Assembly (NCBI RefSeq): GCF_024323335.1 | Contig: NC_066581.1 | Location: forward strand, 36,474,699 to 36,538,698 | Source of the DNA: Lathyrus oleraceus | Taxonomy: Eukaryota > Streptophyta > Magnoliopsida > Fabales > Fabaceae | DNA length: 64,000 bases | Direction of reading: 5' to 3' | In this document: in pieces, positions 32,263 through 44,418 of the stretch | Layout of the letters: each line of letters opens with the position of its first letter | How positions within the stretch are numbered: the stretch's first letter is position 1 | Translations under genes and position numbers: made by a program | The notes under the pieces: model-generated | Database searches by the model: none | What the model was told of the DNA's origin: nothing | The model's input: only the letters and a program-made list of their open reading frames with translations

Positions 32263-33343
32263 GCTCCTGTTTTAAAAAAAATAGAGTTACGGTACTTCAT
32301 TAATTGAATCTAAACTCAAAGTTTATGCAGATTTGCATTTTTATTCTCTTGAAAAATCCGACAATCCTATTGAGATTGTTTCGTACATAGAAAAACGATA
32401 CTAGGTGAAGAAAAGAAGAATAATTTTTTTTAGCGTGGGTGATTATTTATTTTGATAATTCATATGAATTCTATTTTATCATATAAATCTCTTTTATTCT
32501 ACCACCTTCCCGGAGTTCAGTCTCCGGAGAATTTTTATTAAAAAAATGATATCGTTGGAAATCATAAAAAGTTCAAGTACGGTTTGAACGAGCTCCGTGA
32601 AAGCTTGGTTTACTTTTTGTCCTCCATTTTCGAGCTATGGATCATCATTTAGTTCTGATCATTAGATAAATGAGACTTTGATGAATAACTATTTTGATTT
32701 TTTTTCTTTCCGTTATTCTTCTATCCTTTCTAGTATATTACTAACAATGTGGATTCTTCCGATGTATAAAATAAAAATTACAATGGCTTTTGCTACTATA
32801 ACCTTCCCAACCACTACTTTTTTTCTTTTTTCTAAATCTAAGTATTTAAACTTTAAATAATAACTTCTATTGATACTAGGTATTCTAAACACCATAGTAA
32901 ATAAAATAGAAATAAACAAAGAAATGGTGGATTCTATAGTTTCTATGATTACTTGTTAAATGGCGAGGTCCTCTCTATATGCCAGAGCCCCTTCCTTCAT
33001 TTAATCTTGATTCAATTAAGGTTATTGTGAACTTATAGGGGTCTCCCTATATAATATCTAGTAATAGGTCTTTCACAATGAAATATAGCTATACAATAAC
33101 GGTATTTAGGCATAATTTATCTTTCTTTTAAATATGATTTTTCCGGCTTAATGGATACCTATTTTATTAACAATGGGAAAATCTTGTTCATCTTAAAATT
33201 ATAAATTAAGGTGATTTGGTTTGTACCAATTGAGAAACCATAAATTTTATACACATTTTATACACAATAGATTTATATATATACAATTCTTATCAATAGA
33301 ATCATTTTTTTAATTTGAGTATATAATCTAAACGAGTTGCACA
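32263..33343. other. Plastid-derived spacer; rpl20 not found
   Basis: AT-rich plastid-like sequence. In most plastomes rpl20 lies between rps18 and rps12 exon 1, but I cannot recognise it on either strand. A 68-codon frame at 32713-32919 (-) does not resemble a plastid protein I know. A short hairpin (CCGGAGTTCAGTCTCCGG) lies near 32510. Confidence 0.45.
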
Positions 33344-33457
33344 TACACCCTAATACATGTTCCTCGGTGTTGAGGGCATCCCCGGAGAGCGGGAGATTCA
33401 GTTACAATTCGGATCGGTTGTCTTGTGTTTTTGATAAGTTGTTTTATAATTGGCAAT
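33344..33457 (-). pseudogene. rps12: rps12 5' exon (trans-spliced S12), relic
   Basis: On the - strand the 114-base exon reads [20 protein letters not shown], then [16 protein letters not shown], the N-terminal third of plastid ribosomal protein S12. It is followed by GTGCAACTCG, the start of the trans-splicing group II intron. The ATG is spoiled by an extra T near 33456. Its place between rps18 and clpP is the normal plastid context. Confidence 0.88.
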
Positions 33458-33703
33458 AATTTCAATTTAGAATTTATTTGACTACATTAAATCTGGTTGT
33501 TAAGGCAATTAAAAAGATAAAAGACAACATCAATTCATGTATTTATTAGAAATAAATCAAATATTCCTAATAAATACATGAATTAGAAAGAGAAAAAAAA
33601 TATGGGGACAAAAATTAAATCGTTTGAAAGCAAATTCTGTATTTACTAGGAATAAACAGGACATAAATATTTCTAATAAATAGGATATATGCAAAAAATT
33701 TAT

Positions 33704-34315
33704 TTACAAAGAATCCGCTAGTGATTCAATAATTTGGTAGGCTTGGGCTTCTTCTGCTGACATAGAAGAATCCCTTTCGAGGTCTTTAGATATCTGTCCA
33801 TCATAAGCAGAACTAATAGGTTGATGGGTCATTATCTTTTTTATTGGTTATATAGCATACGACTCTACTTTCAATCTTTCATTTTTTTTTGATATTTCAT
33901 TGAAGAAATACAAAAAAGAATATACCGGGTCTATCAGACCCAGGTCAATAAAGAATCCTTTCTTCTTTAAAATAAGTAAAAAAAATCGTGACACTAAATA
34001 GAGGCTCTAATAGATCAGATAAAATCGTAAATACACCATTTTTAAAATACACTACGAATTGCATAATATCAAAAATGGTCATTCCAGATCGAACTTTTTC
34101 ATTTGGGGAATTTATAAACAGGTACAAATATGTGTACTTGTTCTCTAAACTGAGATATACCATCATACCACAAACTTGTTTTGATATTTCAGTCTCAACC
34201 TCTTGACCTAAAAAAAGTAGTTTGTCCAAAAAAAAAGTTGATGGTATAAGTCAATCTAAGAAGCTTCAACCTCGCCATGAACTTGAAAGGCTACCTTTGG
34301 AACACCTACTGACAC
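33704..34315 (-). pseudogene. clpP: clpP (plastid Clp protease subunit) relic
   Basis: The - strand encodes SVGVPKVAFQVHGEVEAS, then a TAG where Trp is expected, [27 protein letters not shown], and a C-terminal MSAEEAQAYQIIE. The initiator reads GTG. The middle is poorly conserved and about 30 residues before the C-terminus seem absent. Fast-evolving clpP is known in this legume clade, so part of the divergence may predate transfer. No intron is evident. Confidence 0.85.
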
Positions 34316-34627
34316 AAAAAAGTAATTAAGTTGGCAGTTGTCTGTCAACTAGATTGTGCTTTGGTGTGAAGTTGCGCTCCACCCTCAGCCATATAATATA
34401 AAAAAAACAAGACTAAATGAATAAAGAAAAGTTTTAATGAATAGGTTATTCTTGGATATGTCTCTCCAAGAAGTTTGCAACCAGCAGAATTCTATTAAAT
34501 CCATATAGGAGAAAGAAATCAAATCTATTTCTTTCTACTATATTATCTATTACGGTAGGATAAACATATAATATTTTACTAATAATAAAAGAGTAAATAT
34601 GGAGGAACCAATCTATCATTTTCTTTT

Positions 34628-34655
34628 ATATATATATATATATATATAATATATA

Positions 34656-34697
<42 letters not shown>

Positions 34698-34815
34698 AAT
34701 GTTAATTCCACATTTCCGATTCTTTTCAGAATCTCGGTAACTAATAAAAAAAAAAGAATCTTTAAAGAAAAATGAGGACATCGTGGAATTAACATTCCAC
34801 ACGCATATATTATAT

Positions 34816-34867
<52 letters not shown>

Positions 34868-34868
34868 C
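34628..34868. repeat. Long inverted repeat with TA-rich arms in plastid insert
   Basis: Perfect 17-base arms (TGGAATGTTAATTCCAC at 34695-34711 and its complement at 34783-34799) are each bordered outward by 65-70 bases of TA repeat, which can extend the stem. The loop contains a 31-base stretch starting GATTCTTTTCAGAATC (34718) that is repeated at 34983. Confidence 0.85.
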
Positions 34869-35359
34869 CACATTTTTCCTTATTCCATCTAAATCTATTT
34901 TATTTGTATTGATTCCAATCAATCTGAAATAATATAAAAGCAACGTAATTTTTATTCTTCTTATTTTTATTTTTAGATTTCAGATTCTTTTCAGAATCTC
35001 GGTAACTAATAAATAAAAAAAGAATCTTTTTAATATTCCAAAATTTAATTTGATTAAATTGAATAGAAATATTCAAAATAATTAGGTTTGAAATAGTAAT
35101 CTGTTTCCAATTATCTGGATTCCCGGGATATCAAGATGGCAACAATTTCAATATTTGTTTGATCCAAACAATTTTTTTTCAAGATTGTATATACATAGAA
35201 TATATTACACAGCTGGAATATAGTAGAATTTCTAAATCTAGATAAAATTGCATTTTATTAATTAGTATTAATAAAATAATTAAAATATTTCAAAACTGAA
35301 AGAACCCAGCTAGAAAACAATTGAGACAGTTTGATGCCTTAACTCAATTAGTATTACCT

Positions 35360-35449
35360 TTAGAGTCCACTTCTTCCCCAAACTACAAGGGAAATGAAAA
35401 ATGTAAAAACCACCATTAAAGCAGCCCAAGAAAGACTTACTATATCCAT
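35360..35449 (-). CDS. petN: petN (cytochrome b6f subunit VIII), intact plastid-derived ORF
   Basis: The 29-residue frame starts [15 protein letters not shown], ends WGRSGL and is open from ATG to TAA, with only a few differences from the usual protein. In plastids it is a single-span subunit of the cytochrome b6f complex. Its position downstream of trnC matches the plastome. In the nucleus it has no visible targeting sequence or promoter and is probably silent. Confidence 0.92.
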   Translation of the reverse strand: MDIVSLSWAALMVVFTFFISLVVWGRSGL

Positions 35450-36523
35450 GTCAATCATGTCTCCTATCTATATCAATATGAATCAATTCTTTTTTACTGG
35501 TTACTCATTTTTCTTGTATTTTTTTGTTTTTCTTTTCTACTAAAAATGGATAATGTGATATAATAATAGTGGAATCGTTGGTACCGAGTCAAAAAAAATG
35601 ATTTCATTCCGTCCTAACACCATTGACGAAACATCCAATTAGAACATCTAGGATGTTCTTATCAGATTTGGAGTGGAATTGAAAAATTGGAAGCATAAAT
35701 AAATAAAATACTTAGAAGTAGTAAGGTGACGAATAATACTAATAGGTAGGAATACAAAGACCTATGTTTTATTTTTTCTCCAATTTCATTAAGTAAAAAG
35801 AAAAGAATCAAGATAGATTTCTTTGCATACTCTTATTTGCATCTGTTAGTTCCTTTAGATCTAATCCTTATTGTATCCCATCCTGATTCATTCTCTAAAA
35901 CAATTGAAAAAGAACCTATTAAATTCTTTTACTATAGATTACCCAAAATAAAGAGTTTTCTTTTTCTTAGTCCGGAAATCGAATAGAATTATTATTTTTT
36001 AATTGGATAAAATGAAAATGAAATTCATAGTAAAAGAATAATATGAATATCAAATTAGTACTATTAAATAAAAAGAAATTGAATTCAATATTCAATTTCA
36101 TTAATATAACAAATATGGAGAAAAAATGCAGAAGCGTTCATATATTTGACATAAGTTTGTATAGAAGGTTTTTCTTCAATCTCTTCGCCAACTAAAAATA
36201 TAATTCTACTCCTTGTCAGTCTCTTATCTAATCTAATTCACGACCCAATCAGTAGACGGACACTACAATAGCAGTAGAGTGAAAATACTTTCATTTCAAG
36301 ATTGATCTATTCATTTTCATTTCACTACTCTAGTTTATTTTTCATGGAATCCGAGACGCAAAGATTGAAAGCATTTTAGATAAAAAAAAATCTAGCGATG
36401 CATAGAATTTTGAATCAAACAAGTCTCAAGAACTCTTTCCCTACACTTGCCTCGACATGGAAAAAATACAAAGTTTCTCTATCAACAAAACAAATTAAAC
36501 TTGTTTTTATTATCTTGCCGATC

Positions 36524-36594
36524 AGGCGACACCCGGATTTGAACTGGGAAAAAAGGATTTGCAGTCTCCCGCCTTACCACTCGGCCATGCCGCC
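36524..36594 (-). tRNA. trnC-GCA: tRNA-Cys(GCA), plastid-derived
   Basis: Read on the - strand, GGCGGCATGGCCGAGTGG begins a 71-base tRNA with anticodon GCA and T-arm GTTCAAATCCGGG. The acceptor stem GGCGGCA/TGTCGCC pairs with one G-T. It looks structurally intact. The neighbouring petN and rpoB order is the standard plastid arrangement. Confidence 0.92.
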
Positions 36595-37146
36595 TAGATG
36601 ATACAAAAAAATAGATTAGAATATCCCTCCTCTAAAAAAACTAACATATACCTTTTCAGTCACAAAAGAAAAGTAAAATTTCAGGACAAATAGCAACCGT
36701 TAACTACAAATTCCGGAAGAATACAAGAATCTTCATTTTTTCTTACTGAGAAAAAAACATATAAATTGATACATAACAAATCAATATTATTATATCTTTT
36801 TTATAATCCTTCTCTATTTCCATTATAACAGGAACAATTAATATAGGGCAACCCCAGAATATCAATTTTCATTGTTACACATTATCTAAATCTAATCGGG
36901 TATCTTCTATGTAATTATAGATTACAGAGAATTTTCCAAAAATTCTCGTACATTCATTTTTGTGTGCCAATTTTGCATTAAATAGATTGATGAATGAATA
37001 GAAAAAACAAATTAACACATCATATGTTGTCCAGAACAAATAGGACTGCAATAATGTAAGAGACAATATATAGATAACTATAGTTGAAGTTAGATCTATG
37101 AATGTTTAATAAATCCAAGTCTTTTTATGCACTGCAATCAGGGACG

Positions 37147-37584
37147 TGTTGAAATATAATTCCTTGTGTCGAAGCAGGTTGCTCGACAGAGTAAGGAAGT
37201 GTCAAACCACCTATGCCTATTTAGTAGTGTTAGCTATTTTGAGCTTTTATAGTTTTGGGCTTTTATAGTTTTAGGCCTTGACTTGAGGTTCAAGTTAACC
37301 TAAATCTATAAATAGAGGGAGTAACCCTTATTTTGTTACAGAACTGAATATAGCATTCATAACATTGTATTCACAGTATTTTGCAGTTGCAAAGTGAATA
37401 AGAAGTTTTCCACAGTTTGTGGGCAAAGAGAAACTCTGCAGAATTTAATTCTTCTTCTCCTTCATCGTTCTATACACTTTCTTTCTCCATTGTTCTTTCT
37501 TTTCGTTGTTATTGGGTGGGTGATAAAAATCTTGTTCATCAAGATTGATTGAAATTCTCCATAGATTTTGGGGGATTTCCAACA
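37147..37584 (+). repeat. 5' LTR of copia A
   Basis: TGTTGAAAT...TTCCAACA, with TATAAATA at 37307-37314. The TG of the 3' LTR has mutated to TA. Confidence 0.92.
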
Positions 37585-37586
37585 TC

Positions 37587-37604
37587 TGGTATCAAGAGTT
37601 CCGG
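37587..37604 (+). other. Primer binding site of copia A
   Basis: TGGTATCAAGAGTTCCGG lies two bases after the 5' LTR and matches the initiator-tRNA-Met primer site (TGGTATCAGAGC) common to plant copia elements, with small changes. Confidence 0.75.
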
Positions 37605-37633
37605 TTTAATCGATTCGTGGGAAGAAAATCACC

Positions 37634-38951
37634 ATGGCAAACGAATCATCCAAACGAGCATTTTCCAGTAAATCTTCCGATTCTCAAGAACAACGATTAT
37701 GAGAATTGGTGCAAGCAGATAAAGGTTATATTTTCTTATCAAGATCTTTGGGATCTTGTGAAGGAAGGAGTAGCAATGCTTGCAGAAGCCACGACAGATC
37801 AAGAAAAGGCTGCACATAAAGAATTGAAGAAGAAAGAATATAAAGCTCTCTTTATAATCCATCAATGTGTTGATGGAGATAATTTTGAAAAGGTTGGTGA
37901 TGCAGAGTCAGCGAAAGAAGCATGGGAAATTCTGGAGAAATCGTTTGGAGGTGCGGAGAAGGTGAAAGAGGTGAGGTTACAAACTAACAAAAGAACGTAT
38001 GAGTTTCTTCAGATGGAAGATAATGAAAGCATAACTGATTTCTTCACCAAGGTTACAAAACTGGTGAATCAAATCAAGGTATGTGGAGAAGTGTTGACAT
38101 CAAGATCTGTTGTTGGAAAGATCTTAAGGTCGTTGGCTCCAAAGTTCGACCATGTGGTAGTAGCCATAGAAGAGTCGAAAGATTTGTCAAAATTGACAAA
38201 GGAAGAGTTTCAAGGTACGCTTGAAAATTATGAACGAAGGATGGATGAAAGAGCTGCAGGAAAGTCGAAGAGTGATATGGCTTTGCAGGCTCAATCAGCA
38301 AAAGAAAGAAAAGGTAAAGGAAGCTGGAATGGCAACAAAGGAAGAGGAGGTTACAACAATTCAACTGGTCAAAATCAGCAAGAAGGAAACTGGTCGAATC
38401 AGAGAAAACCTTGGAACCAAGGCAACCAAAGAGGTGGTGTTGCAGGTAGAGGAAGAGGTGGTGGTCAAAAGCCAGACAAGATTCAAATTCAGTGTTACAA
38501 TTGTCAAAGGTATGGTCACTATTCTAGTGATTGTCCAGAAAATCAGAAGAATCAAGAAACTTATGCAAAGCTGGAGAAACATGAAGAAGAAGAGACGTTG
38601 TTGATGGTTACAACAAGAGAATAAGAGATATTCAAGGACCAGTGGTACTTGGACTCAGGATGCTCATCACACATGTCTGGAAGAAAATATTGATTTGTCA
38701 ACATAAAGCCCTCAATGAAGAACATGGTGAAATTTTCAAATGACAACACTCTAGCAGCTGAAGGTGTTGGTGATGTTCTGATTATGAGGAAAGATGGCAA
38801 GAGGTCAGTAATTTCAAATGTGTTGTACATACCAGGCATTAAGAGTAATTTGCTCAGCATAGGGAAGTTGGTAGAAAAGAACTACAAGGTGTCGGTCAAA
38901 GACAAGATGATGAGAGTTCTTGACTCAAATGGAAGGTTGATCTTGAAGGAT
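37634..38951 (+). pseudogene. Copia A gag and start of protease, broken
   Basis: The likely start is ATG 37634 (MANESSK). A one-base gain in a T run near 37660 shifts the frame, which then stays open to TAA at 38622. The gag body has the UBN2-like copia fold and a zinc knuckle CYNCQRYGHYSSDC (C-x2-C-x4-H-x4-C) near 38493. Beyond the stop the protease motif DSGCSSHMSG appears near 38651, followed by another stop and the conserved LYIPGIKSNLLSIGKL. The ORF is cut at 38951 by copia B. Confidence 0.85.
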
Positions 38952-38956
38952 CTAAT

Positions 38957-40325
38957 TGAAGGAGAATTGCCATCCAAGACGCTGCGAAATTTAAAAATTT
39001 CTCCATTTAGTGATCCTTACGAATGGGCATGATCAGTGATAGAATCGTTACCTCTTGTGGCGATTCAAACCTTTGGCGCAGATCTTTGATAATGATCAAA
39101 ACCTTTGATACAGATCCATGGGGTGATCACGAACGTTGAACGATGACAACGTCTCTACTCAGTCCACACGAACGGATTCCTTCAATCGCAGTGCTAGCTG
39201 TTATGAATGAAGGCTTTGAGTGAGAGAGAGAGAGCGAAACGAAATTCCAAGTCTCACTTGAAATTTTGTCTGAGTGGAGTGGAGTTGAGTGACAATGCTT
39301 CTACCCAAGGGGTTCTATTTATAGAACCACTTGTGTGGGCTTCAAGCCAAAAAGCCCACTTAAGTGTATTTTGCCCATATCTCATAATATGCCAAAATCA
39401 CTTAAGTATTTGGTACCTTACCATATTTCGTTTCCACTAAAGTACACCGTACCTTACGGTGTTCCTTAGTTACTCTATTTCTCATCAATCCGCCCTTTGT
39501 GTGTGACCCTATAGGTTTTCGCGACGTTGGCAATTATATTAAATCACGCATTTAACATAATAAACAGTGAGCGGTATCTAGCAACACATCACTGCTACCC
39601 AAGTCACGAAAATGTCATGTGATCTGACAAAACCTCCTGTGATAATAATTATGTGTATAATTACCCCTTTGCCCTTATGTCTATATTGAACACAAGGTAT
39701 ATACCGTGTCACCCTTGTCCAGTTCAATATTGGGCCCATAGACATTTATCCTGTTACGCAGGATTGGCAAATTCCATCTAGGACACTCATGTCCCTCAAC
39801 ATGCTTTGTGGAGTACCCATCAACTGTCTTTATGGTTATCCAGTTATGGACAACGTTAGATCAGCAACAAAGCACTCGACTCTACATCTAGGATCCATAG
39901 TGGTTTCAGGTCGAAGAGTGGTATACACTATTATCACCATGAGAATAACTTATGACACTTTGCATAACTTTCTATATAGTATTCTCATAGCGGGTCAATC
40001 CGGTATAAATATTACTCCTAATATTCATACCTATGTTTAAGACTTGATAACTCTTTATCCATGATCCATGGGATGTGATCATCAGTCTACAAACATAATA
40101 GGTCTTAATGCTTTAATGTTATCCCACTTCACATTAAAGCTCGACTACGGATACTTTAAGAATAATGTCCTTATGTTTAATGTGTTCTCATGATTAAGTC
40201 ACACTTAATACATTAAACAGACTATCTATTCCAAGGACTTTATTAATCAACCATAATAAAGAAAATGCCTTTAAATAATTCGATACAAGTACCAAAAGTA
40301 TTGGCCTCTAGGGCTTACACCAACA
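38957..40325 (-). repeat. 3' LTR of copia B (full length)
   Basis: 1369 bp from TGAAGGAGAATTGCC to TACACCAACA on the + strand. A TATA-like sequence TATAAATA (- strand) lies at 39316-39323. A (GA)n run occurs near 39220. On the inner side ATCTCCCACT (40326-40335) is the complement of a polypurine tract. Confidence 0.9.
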
Positions 40326-40335
40326 ATCTCCCACT
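40326..40335 (-). other. Polypurine tract of copia B
   Basis: AGTGGGAGAT on the - strand directly precedes the 3' LTR, which starts TGTTGGTG. Confidence 0.75.
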
Positions 40336-40339
40336 AGCA

Positions 40340-41763
40340 CTAGAGCCAATCAGGCATACCCCGTATGCCCATTGATCTAGTATGGCCATCATGCTTCTGC
40401 TGCACAAGAGGCTTTGTTAGTGGGTCAGCAATATTGTCAAGTGTAGGTACTTTACATATTTTCGCACAACGCCTAAGTATGTGTTTGGATCGTTGGTGAG
40501 ATCTAGGCTCCTTAGCTTGTGCGATAACACCATTGTTATCATAATAGAGACCAATGGGATCCACAATGCTAGGGACTATGCCAAGTTTATTGATCCAAAC
40601 AGCTTCCTTTGCTGCACTTAAGGCAGCAATATACTCGGCCTCAGTTGTAGAATCAGCAATTGCATCTTGCGTTGAACTTTTCAAGCTCACAGTGCCACCA
40701 TTTAAGCAAAACACATAACCAGATTGGAATCATTCATATTAAAGCGTCTCAGCACTTTGTCTATGTACTCTAACTTAGGCCAAGCATTTCATGATCTATC
40801 TCTATAGATTCTGATAGGCGGCTTCACCCAGGTCCTTCATAGAAAAGCATTTCCCCAACCAGGACTTTACTTGTTGTAGGGTAGGGATATCGATTCCAAT
40901 GAGTAATATGCCATCTACATATAATACCAGGAATACGATCATGCTCCCACTAACCTTCTTGTAGACACAAGGCTCATCTTCGTTCTTGATGAATCCATAC
41001 AGTTTTACTGTTTCATCAAGGCGAAGATTCCATGAGTAATACATCACCTTGATCAGATATCCATATATCTCAGGTAGGTGACATATCCTGCCTGACCTAC
41101 GTTGGTCTTGTTCTACTTGAGCAGGTTGCTCTTACACAACTACTTGTGTTTCCTGCTCTAATTCCTCCATAGGTGTATCGATACTTTGTGATTCTTGAGT
41201 TTCTTCAAGTTCTACTTTCCTCCCACTGATTCCTTTGGAAATAAAATCCCTTTCTAGGAAAACTCAAGTTCGAGCGACAAACACTTTGCCCTCAGAAGGA
41301 TTGTAGAAATAATATCCTCTTGTTTCTTTAGGATACCCCACAAATAAGCATTTTTCAGATTTGGGCTCAAGCTTAGTTGAAATTTGTCGTTTCACATAAA
41401 CTTCGCAACCCCAAATCTTCATGTAAGACATATGTGGTCTCTTACCACTCCATATCTCATATGGTGTATTTTCAACCTTTTGGATGGAACACGGTTAAGT
41501 GTGTAAGCTGATGTCAATGGTGTATGTCCTCAAAAGGAGTTTGGAAGATTGGTGTGACTCATCATGGATCGGACCATGTCCAACAGGGTTCGATTTCTTC
41601 TCTCAGATACACCCTTCCATTGGGATGTTCCAGGAGGAGTAAGTTGGGATAGGATCCCACACTCTTTCAGATGGTCATCAAACTCTAGGATTAAATATTC
41701 ATCACTTCGATCTGATCGAAGAGTTTTAATATTCTTACCTAGTTGGTTTTAACTCGTTAGGTT
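40340..41763 (-). pseudogene. Copia B integrase, RT and RNase H remnants
   Basis: From 41763 downward the - strand encodes KTLRSDRSDEYL and [19 protein letters not shown] (second half of the integrase core), then the integrase C-terminal WGCEVYVKRQ and LFVGYPKETRGYYFY parts with stops. A short RT piece (41047-40802) follows with LYVDGILLIG, in which the second catalytic Asp is Gly. RNase H at 40714-40340 has STTEAEYIAALSAAKEAVW and RSKHI. Most of RT and the integrase N-terminus are deleted. Confidence 0.82.
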
Positions 41764-42306
41764 TCACCCTTTTGTATTAATGTTATTAATAGGCATTTCA
41801 AGATCAAGGACATATAGTCCATTGTTCATTTGTGCAGTAGCATAGAATATATCATTCAAATAAATTGAACAACAATTGTTCTTTATTATAAATGAATAAC
41901 CAAACTTGTCTAAACAAGCAATGGAAATAATATTCCTGCTAATTGCAGGTACATAATAACAGTTCACAAACTGAATTATTAAACCACTAGGTAAAGTCAA
42001 TACAAAAGTTCCTACGGCTAAAGCAGCAACCTTTGCTCCATAGCCAACTCGTAGGTCGATTTCACCTTTTGTCAAAACTCTACTCCCTTTTAGTTCCTGC
42101 ACATTTGTACAAATGTGAGAAATGCATCCAGTATCTAATACCCATGATGCAGAAGTAGATAAATTAATAACAAAAATACCTGAAGTTGAAGTCTCTACTC
42201 CATTCTTCTTATCTTCCAGGTACTTTGGGCAGTTCCTCTTCCAGTGTCCGGTCTTACCGCAATGGAAGCAGGTGCCTTCTTTTGCTATGCCTCCACTAGG
42301 CTTCAA
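41764..42306 (-). pseudogene. Copia B zinc knuckle and protease
   Basis: The frame encodes CFHCGKTGHWKRNCPKYL (C-x2-C-x4-H-x4-C knuckle) and the protease catalytic WVLDTGCISHIC, then YYVPAISRNIISIACLDK. It follows gag after a stop near 42380 and ends where the N-terminal half of integrase has been lost. Confidence 0.85.
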
Positions 42307-42378
42307 AGCAGCAGTGGGTCTGGGATTGGCAACTTCCTTGCCCTTCCCCTTATCACTCTGCTTAGTGGGCCTTTTGTT

Positions 42379-43029
42379 CTATCTCTTTCCATTTTCGATC
42401 ATCAGAATGGACTTCCCTTTTGACTTCAGATTCTGCTCGGCAGTTCTTAACATGGCGAGCAGTTCAGGAAGAGATTTGTCCATATCAATCATATTGAAAT
42501 TTAGGACAAATTGACTGAAACTATCTGGCAACGATTGCAAGATCAAATCAGTTGCAAGTTCCTTTTCGAGGGGAAAACCCAATCTCTCGAGGTTTTCCAC
42601 ATACCCAATCATCTTGAGTACATGGGGACCTACAGGGGCTCCCTCAACTAACTTTCTTTGAAAAAGGGCTTTTGAAACTTCAAACCTCTCATGCCTTGCT
42701 TGCTCTTGATAGAGCAACTTCAGGTGTTCGATCATATCGAATGCTGACATGTTCTCATGTTGCTTTTGCAATTCTGAGTTCATGGTAGCCAGCATGAGAC
42801 AAGCAGTTTCATTGGCATCATCGACATGCTTCTTATAAGCATCTCTTTCTGCCTTAGGTGCAGAACTAGGAGGTTCCTCTTCCGGAACAGGTGTCTCCAA
42901 GACATACAACTTTTTATCATGTTTGAGAATAATCCTCAGGTTTCGGTGCCAATCCAGAAAATTTGTCCCAGACAAATTTTCCTTATCAAGGATTGATCGC
43001 AGGATGTTGTTAGAGGTGTTTGCTGTCAT
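42379..43029 (-). CDS. Copia B gag
   Basis: A 216-codon frame, MTANTSNNILRSILDKENLS onward, with the typical copia gag core (WHRNLRIILKHDKKLYVLE near the start, and DLILQSLPDSFSQFVLNFNM further on). It is open until a stop just before the zinc-knuckle segment, so gag and the knuckle are separated by one stop. Confidence 0.85.
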   Translation of the reverse strand: MTANTSNNILRSILDKENLSGTNFLDWHRNLRIILKHDKKLYVLETPVPEEEPPSSAPKAERDAYKKHVDDANETACLMLATMNSELQKQHENMSAFDMIEHLKLLYQEQARHERFEVSKALFQRKLVEGAPVGPHVLKMIGYVENLERLGFPLEKELATDLILQSLPDSFSQFVLNFNMIDMDKSLPELLAMLRTAEQNLKSKGKSILMIENGKR

Positions 43030-44166
43030 GGTGATCTACATAAGGATTAATGAAAATATAAGTATCATTGACACATTTAATTAGGCCTTTAATTAAATAT
43101 GCTCCCACTATTTTACTTAAAACAAATGACCCTCATCATCTGATTCGGAAAATCCCGTTGGAAGATTTTCTAGTGGGTCGAGATCCATATTTCACTTCGT
43201 TCTAAGTCCGCGTAGGCGGATTACACAAAACTAGGTTATTTAGGTAGGAACTCCTTCCAATTGTATCTCATACAACTCTCGAAAATTTTAGTTGGGTGAA
43301 TAACTCCTTATTCCAATCCATCATATGGATCATTCCCAACTCTTGCTTCTAAACATATATATAATCTTATTATAATTTGTTTAGTTAAGTTTGACCCATT
43401 GTTTTAACAGTTGGATATTACAATTATCCCATCGCACCTTACTAATATAGAACATGCACCTCGCGTAGGCGAAACCTACATTATTCAATAATAGTCTTGA
43501 TGAGTGTTAAAACTTGGAAAGCTTACAACTTAATATTTATTTTGAGGGAATTGCAATTTTTCTGATCTCACCGGCTTGTTTATCATATAAACCGTCTCTC
43601 ACATGCATCAACATACATACATACATAATGAAACAGTTATGGCCCCTAGCGCAATTGTTCTCCCAAGCCAATGAGAGAACCTAAGCTAACCTACAACGAT
43701 CTAAGCTTCTCCAAGCAAGATCTTCAAGGTTGTCCTCCTTTGGCACTGACTTCTTTGCTTTCTTCATATAATTACATTGCATGAAAGAAACTCGTTTTAC
43801 ATACGAGGGAGTGGGATGAGAAAAGAAGTTACATTTGGGAGATTAAGAGAGAGGCACGACACGCAGGTCGTATTTTAAAAACCCAAAACAAAACAAAGGA
43901 AAACTAAGGCCATAACCGATCACCACAAGACAATAATAAACACTTTATTATTATTATTATTATTAATTCCTTTAATTAATTAAAATCAAATTAAATTTCG
44001 ACGACCGATCACACTACGCAGAGTTAGCCGGGGGTCCGCTGCCCGGGCAGCGCCCCTGCTCGAAAATTTTAATGAACAATTTATTTAAAATTGACGCCGT
44101 TTTTCGTATCAACACTTGATACTTCAAAGCACTTTTTCTAGCCGAACAGGTGAATTTTTTCTTGCA

Positions 44167-44418
44167 TTAACCGATTAACCATATGCGTTAACCGGCTAAC
44201 ACTATTTGAAAACTTTTAGAAAATTCCTTTCTGCCTTGCGTTAACCGGTTAACCAAATGCGTTAACCGGTTAACACTGTTTGAAAAACTCAGAAAATTGA
44301 ATTTCGTCTTACGTTAACCGGTTAACCAAAAGCGTTAACCGGTTAACACTGTTTGAAAACCTTAAAAATTTTATTTCGCATTGCGTTAACCGGTTAACCA
44401 TACGCGTTAACCGGTTAA
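44167..44418 (-). repeat. Array of eight TTAACCGGTTAA-type palindromes in the copia B leader
   Basis: Sites start at 44167, 44188, 44241, 44262, 44314, 44335, 44386 and 44407. Six are perfect 12-base palindromes; the first two each have one change. They form four pairs, every pair spaced exactly 21 bp, in a tandem unit of 72-74 bp. The array lies between the primer site (44843) and gag (43029). Confidence 0.93.

Noticed and set aside
32713..32919. 68-codon - strand frame in the plastid insert, considered as rpl20 or psaI
   Set aside because: Residues do not match these or any other small plastid protein I know; left unassigned.
34616..34943. - strand frames of alternating Tyr/Ile
   Set aside because: Translation of TA microsatellites.
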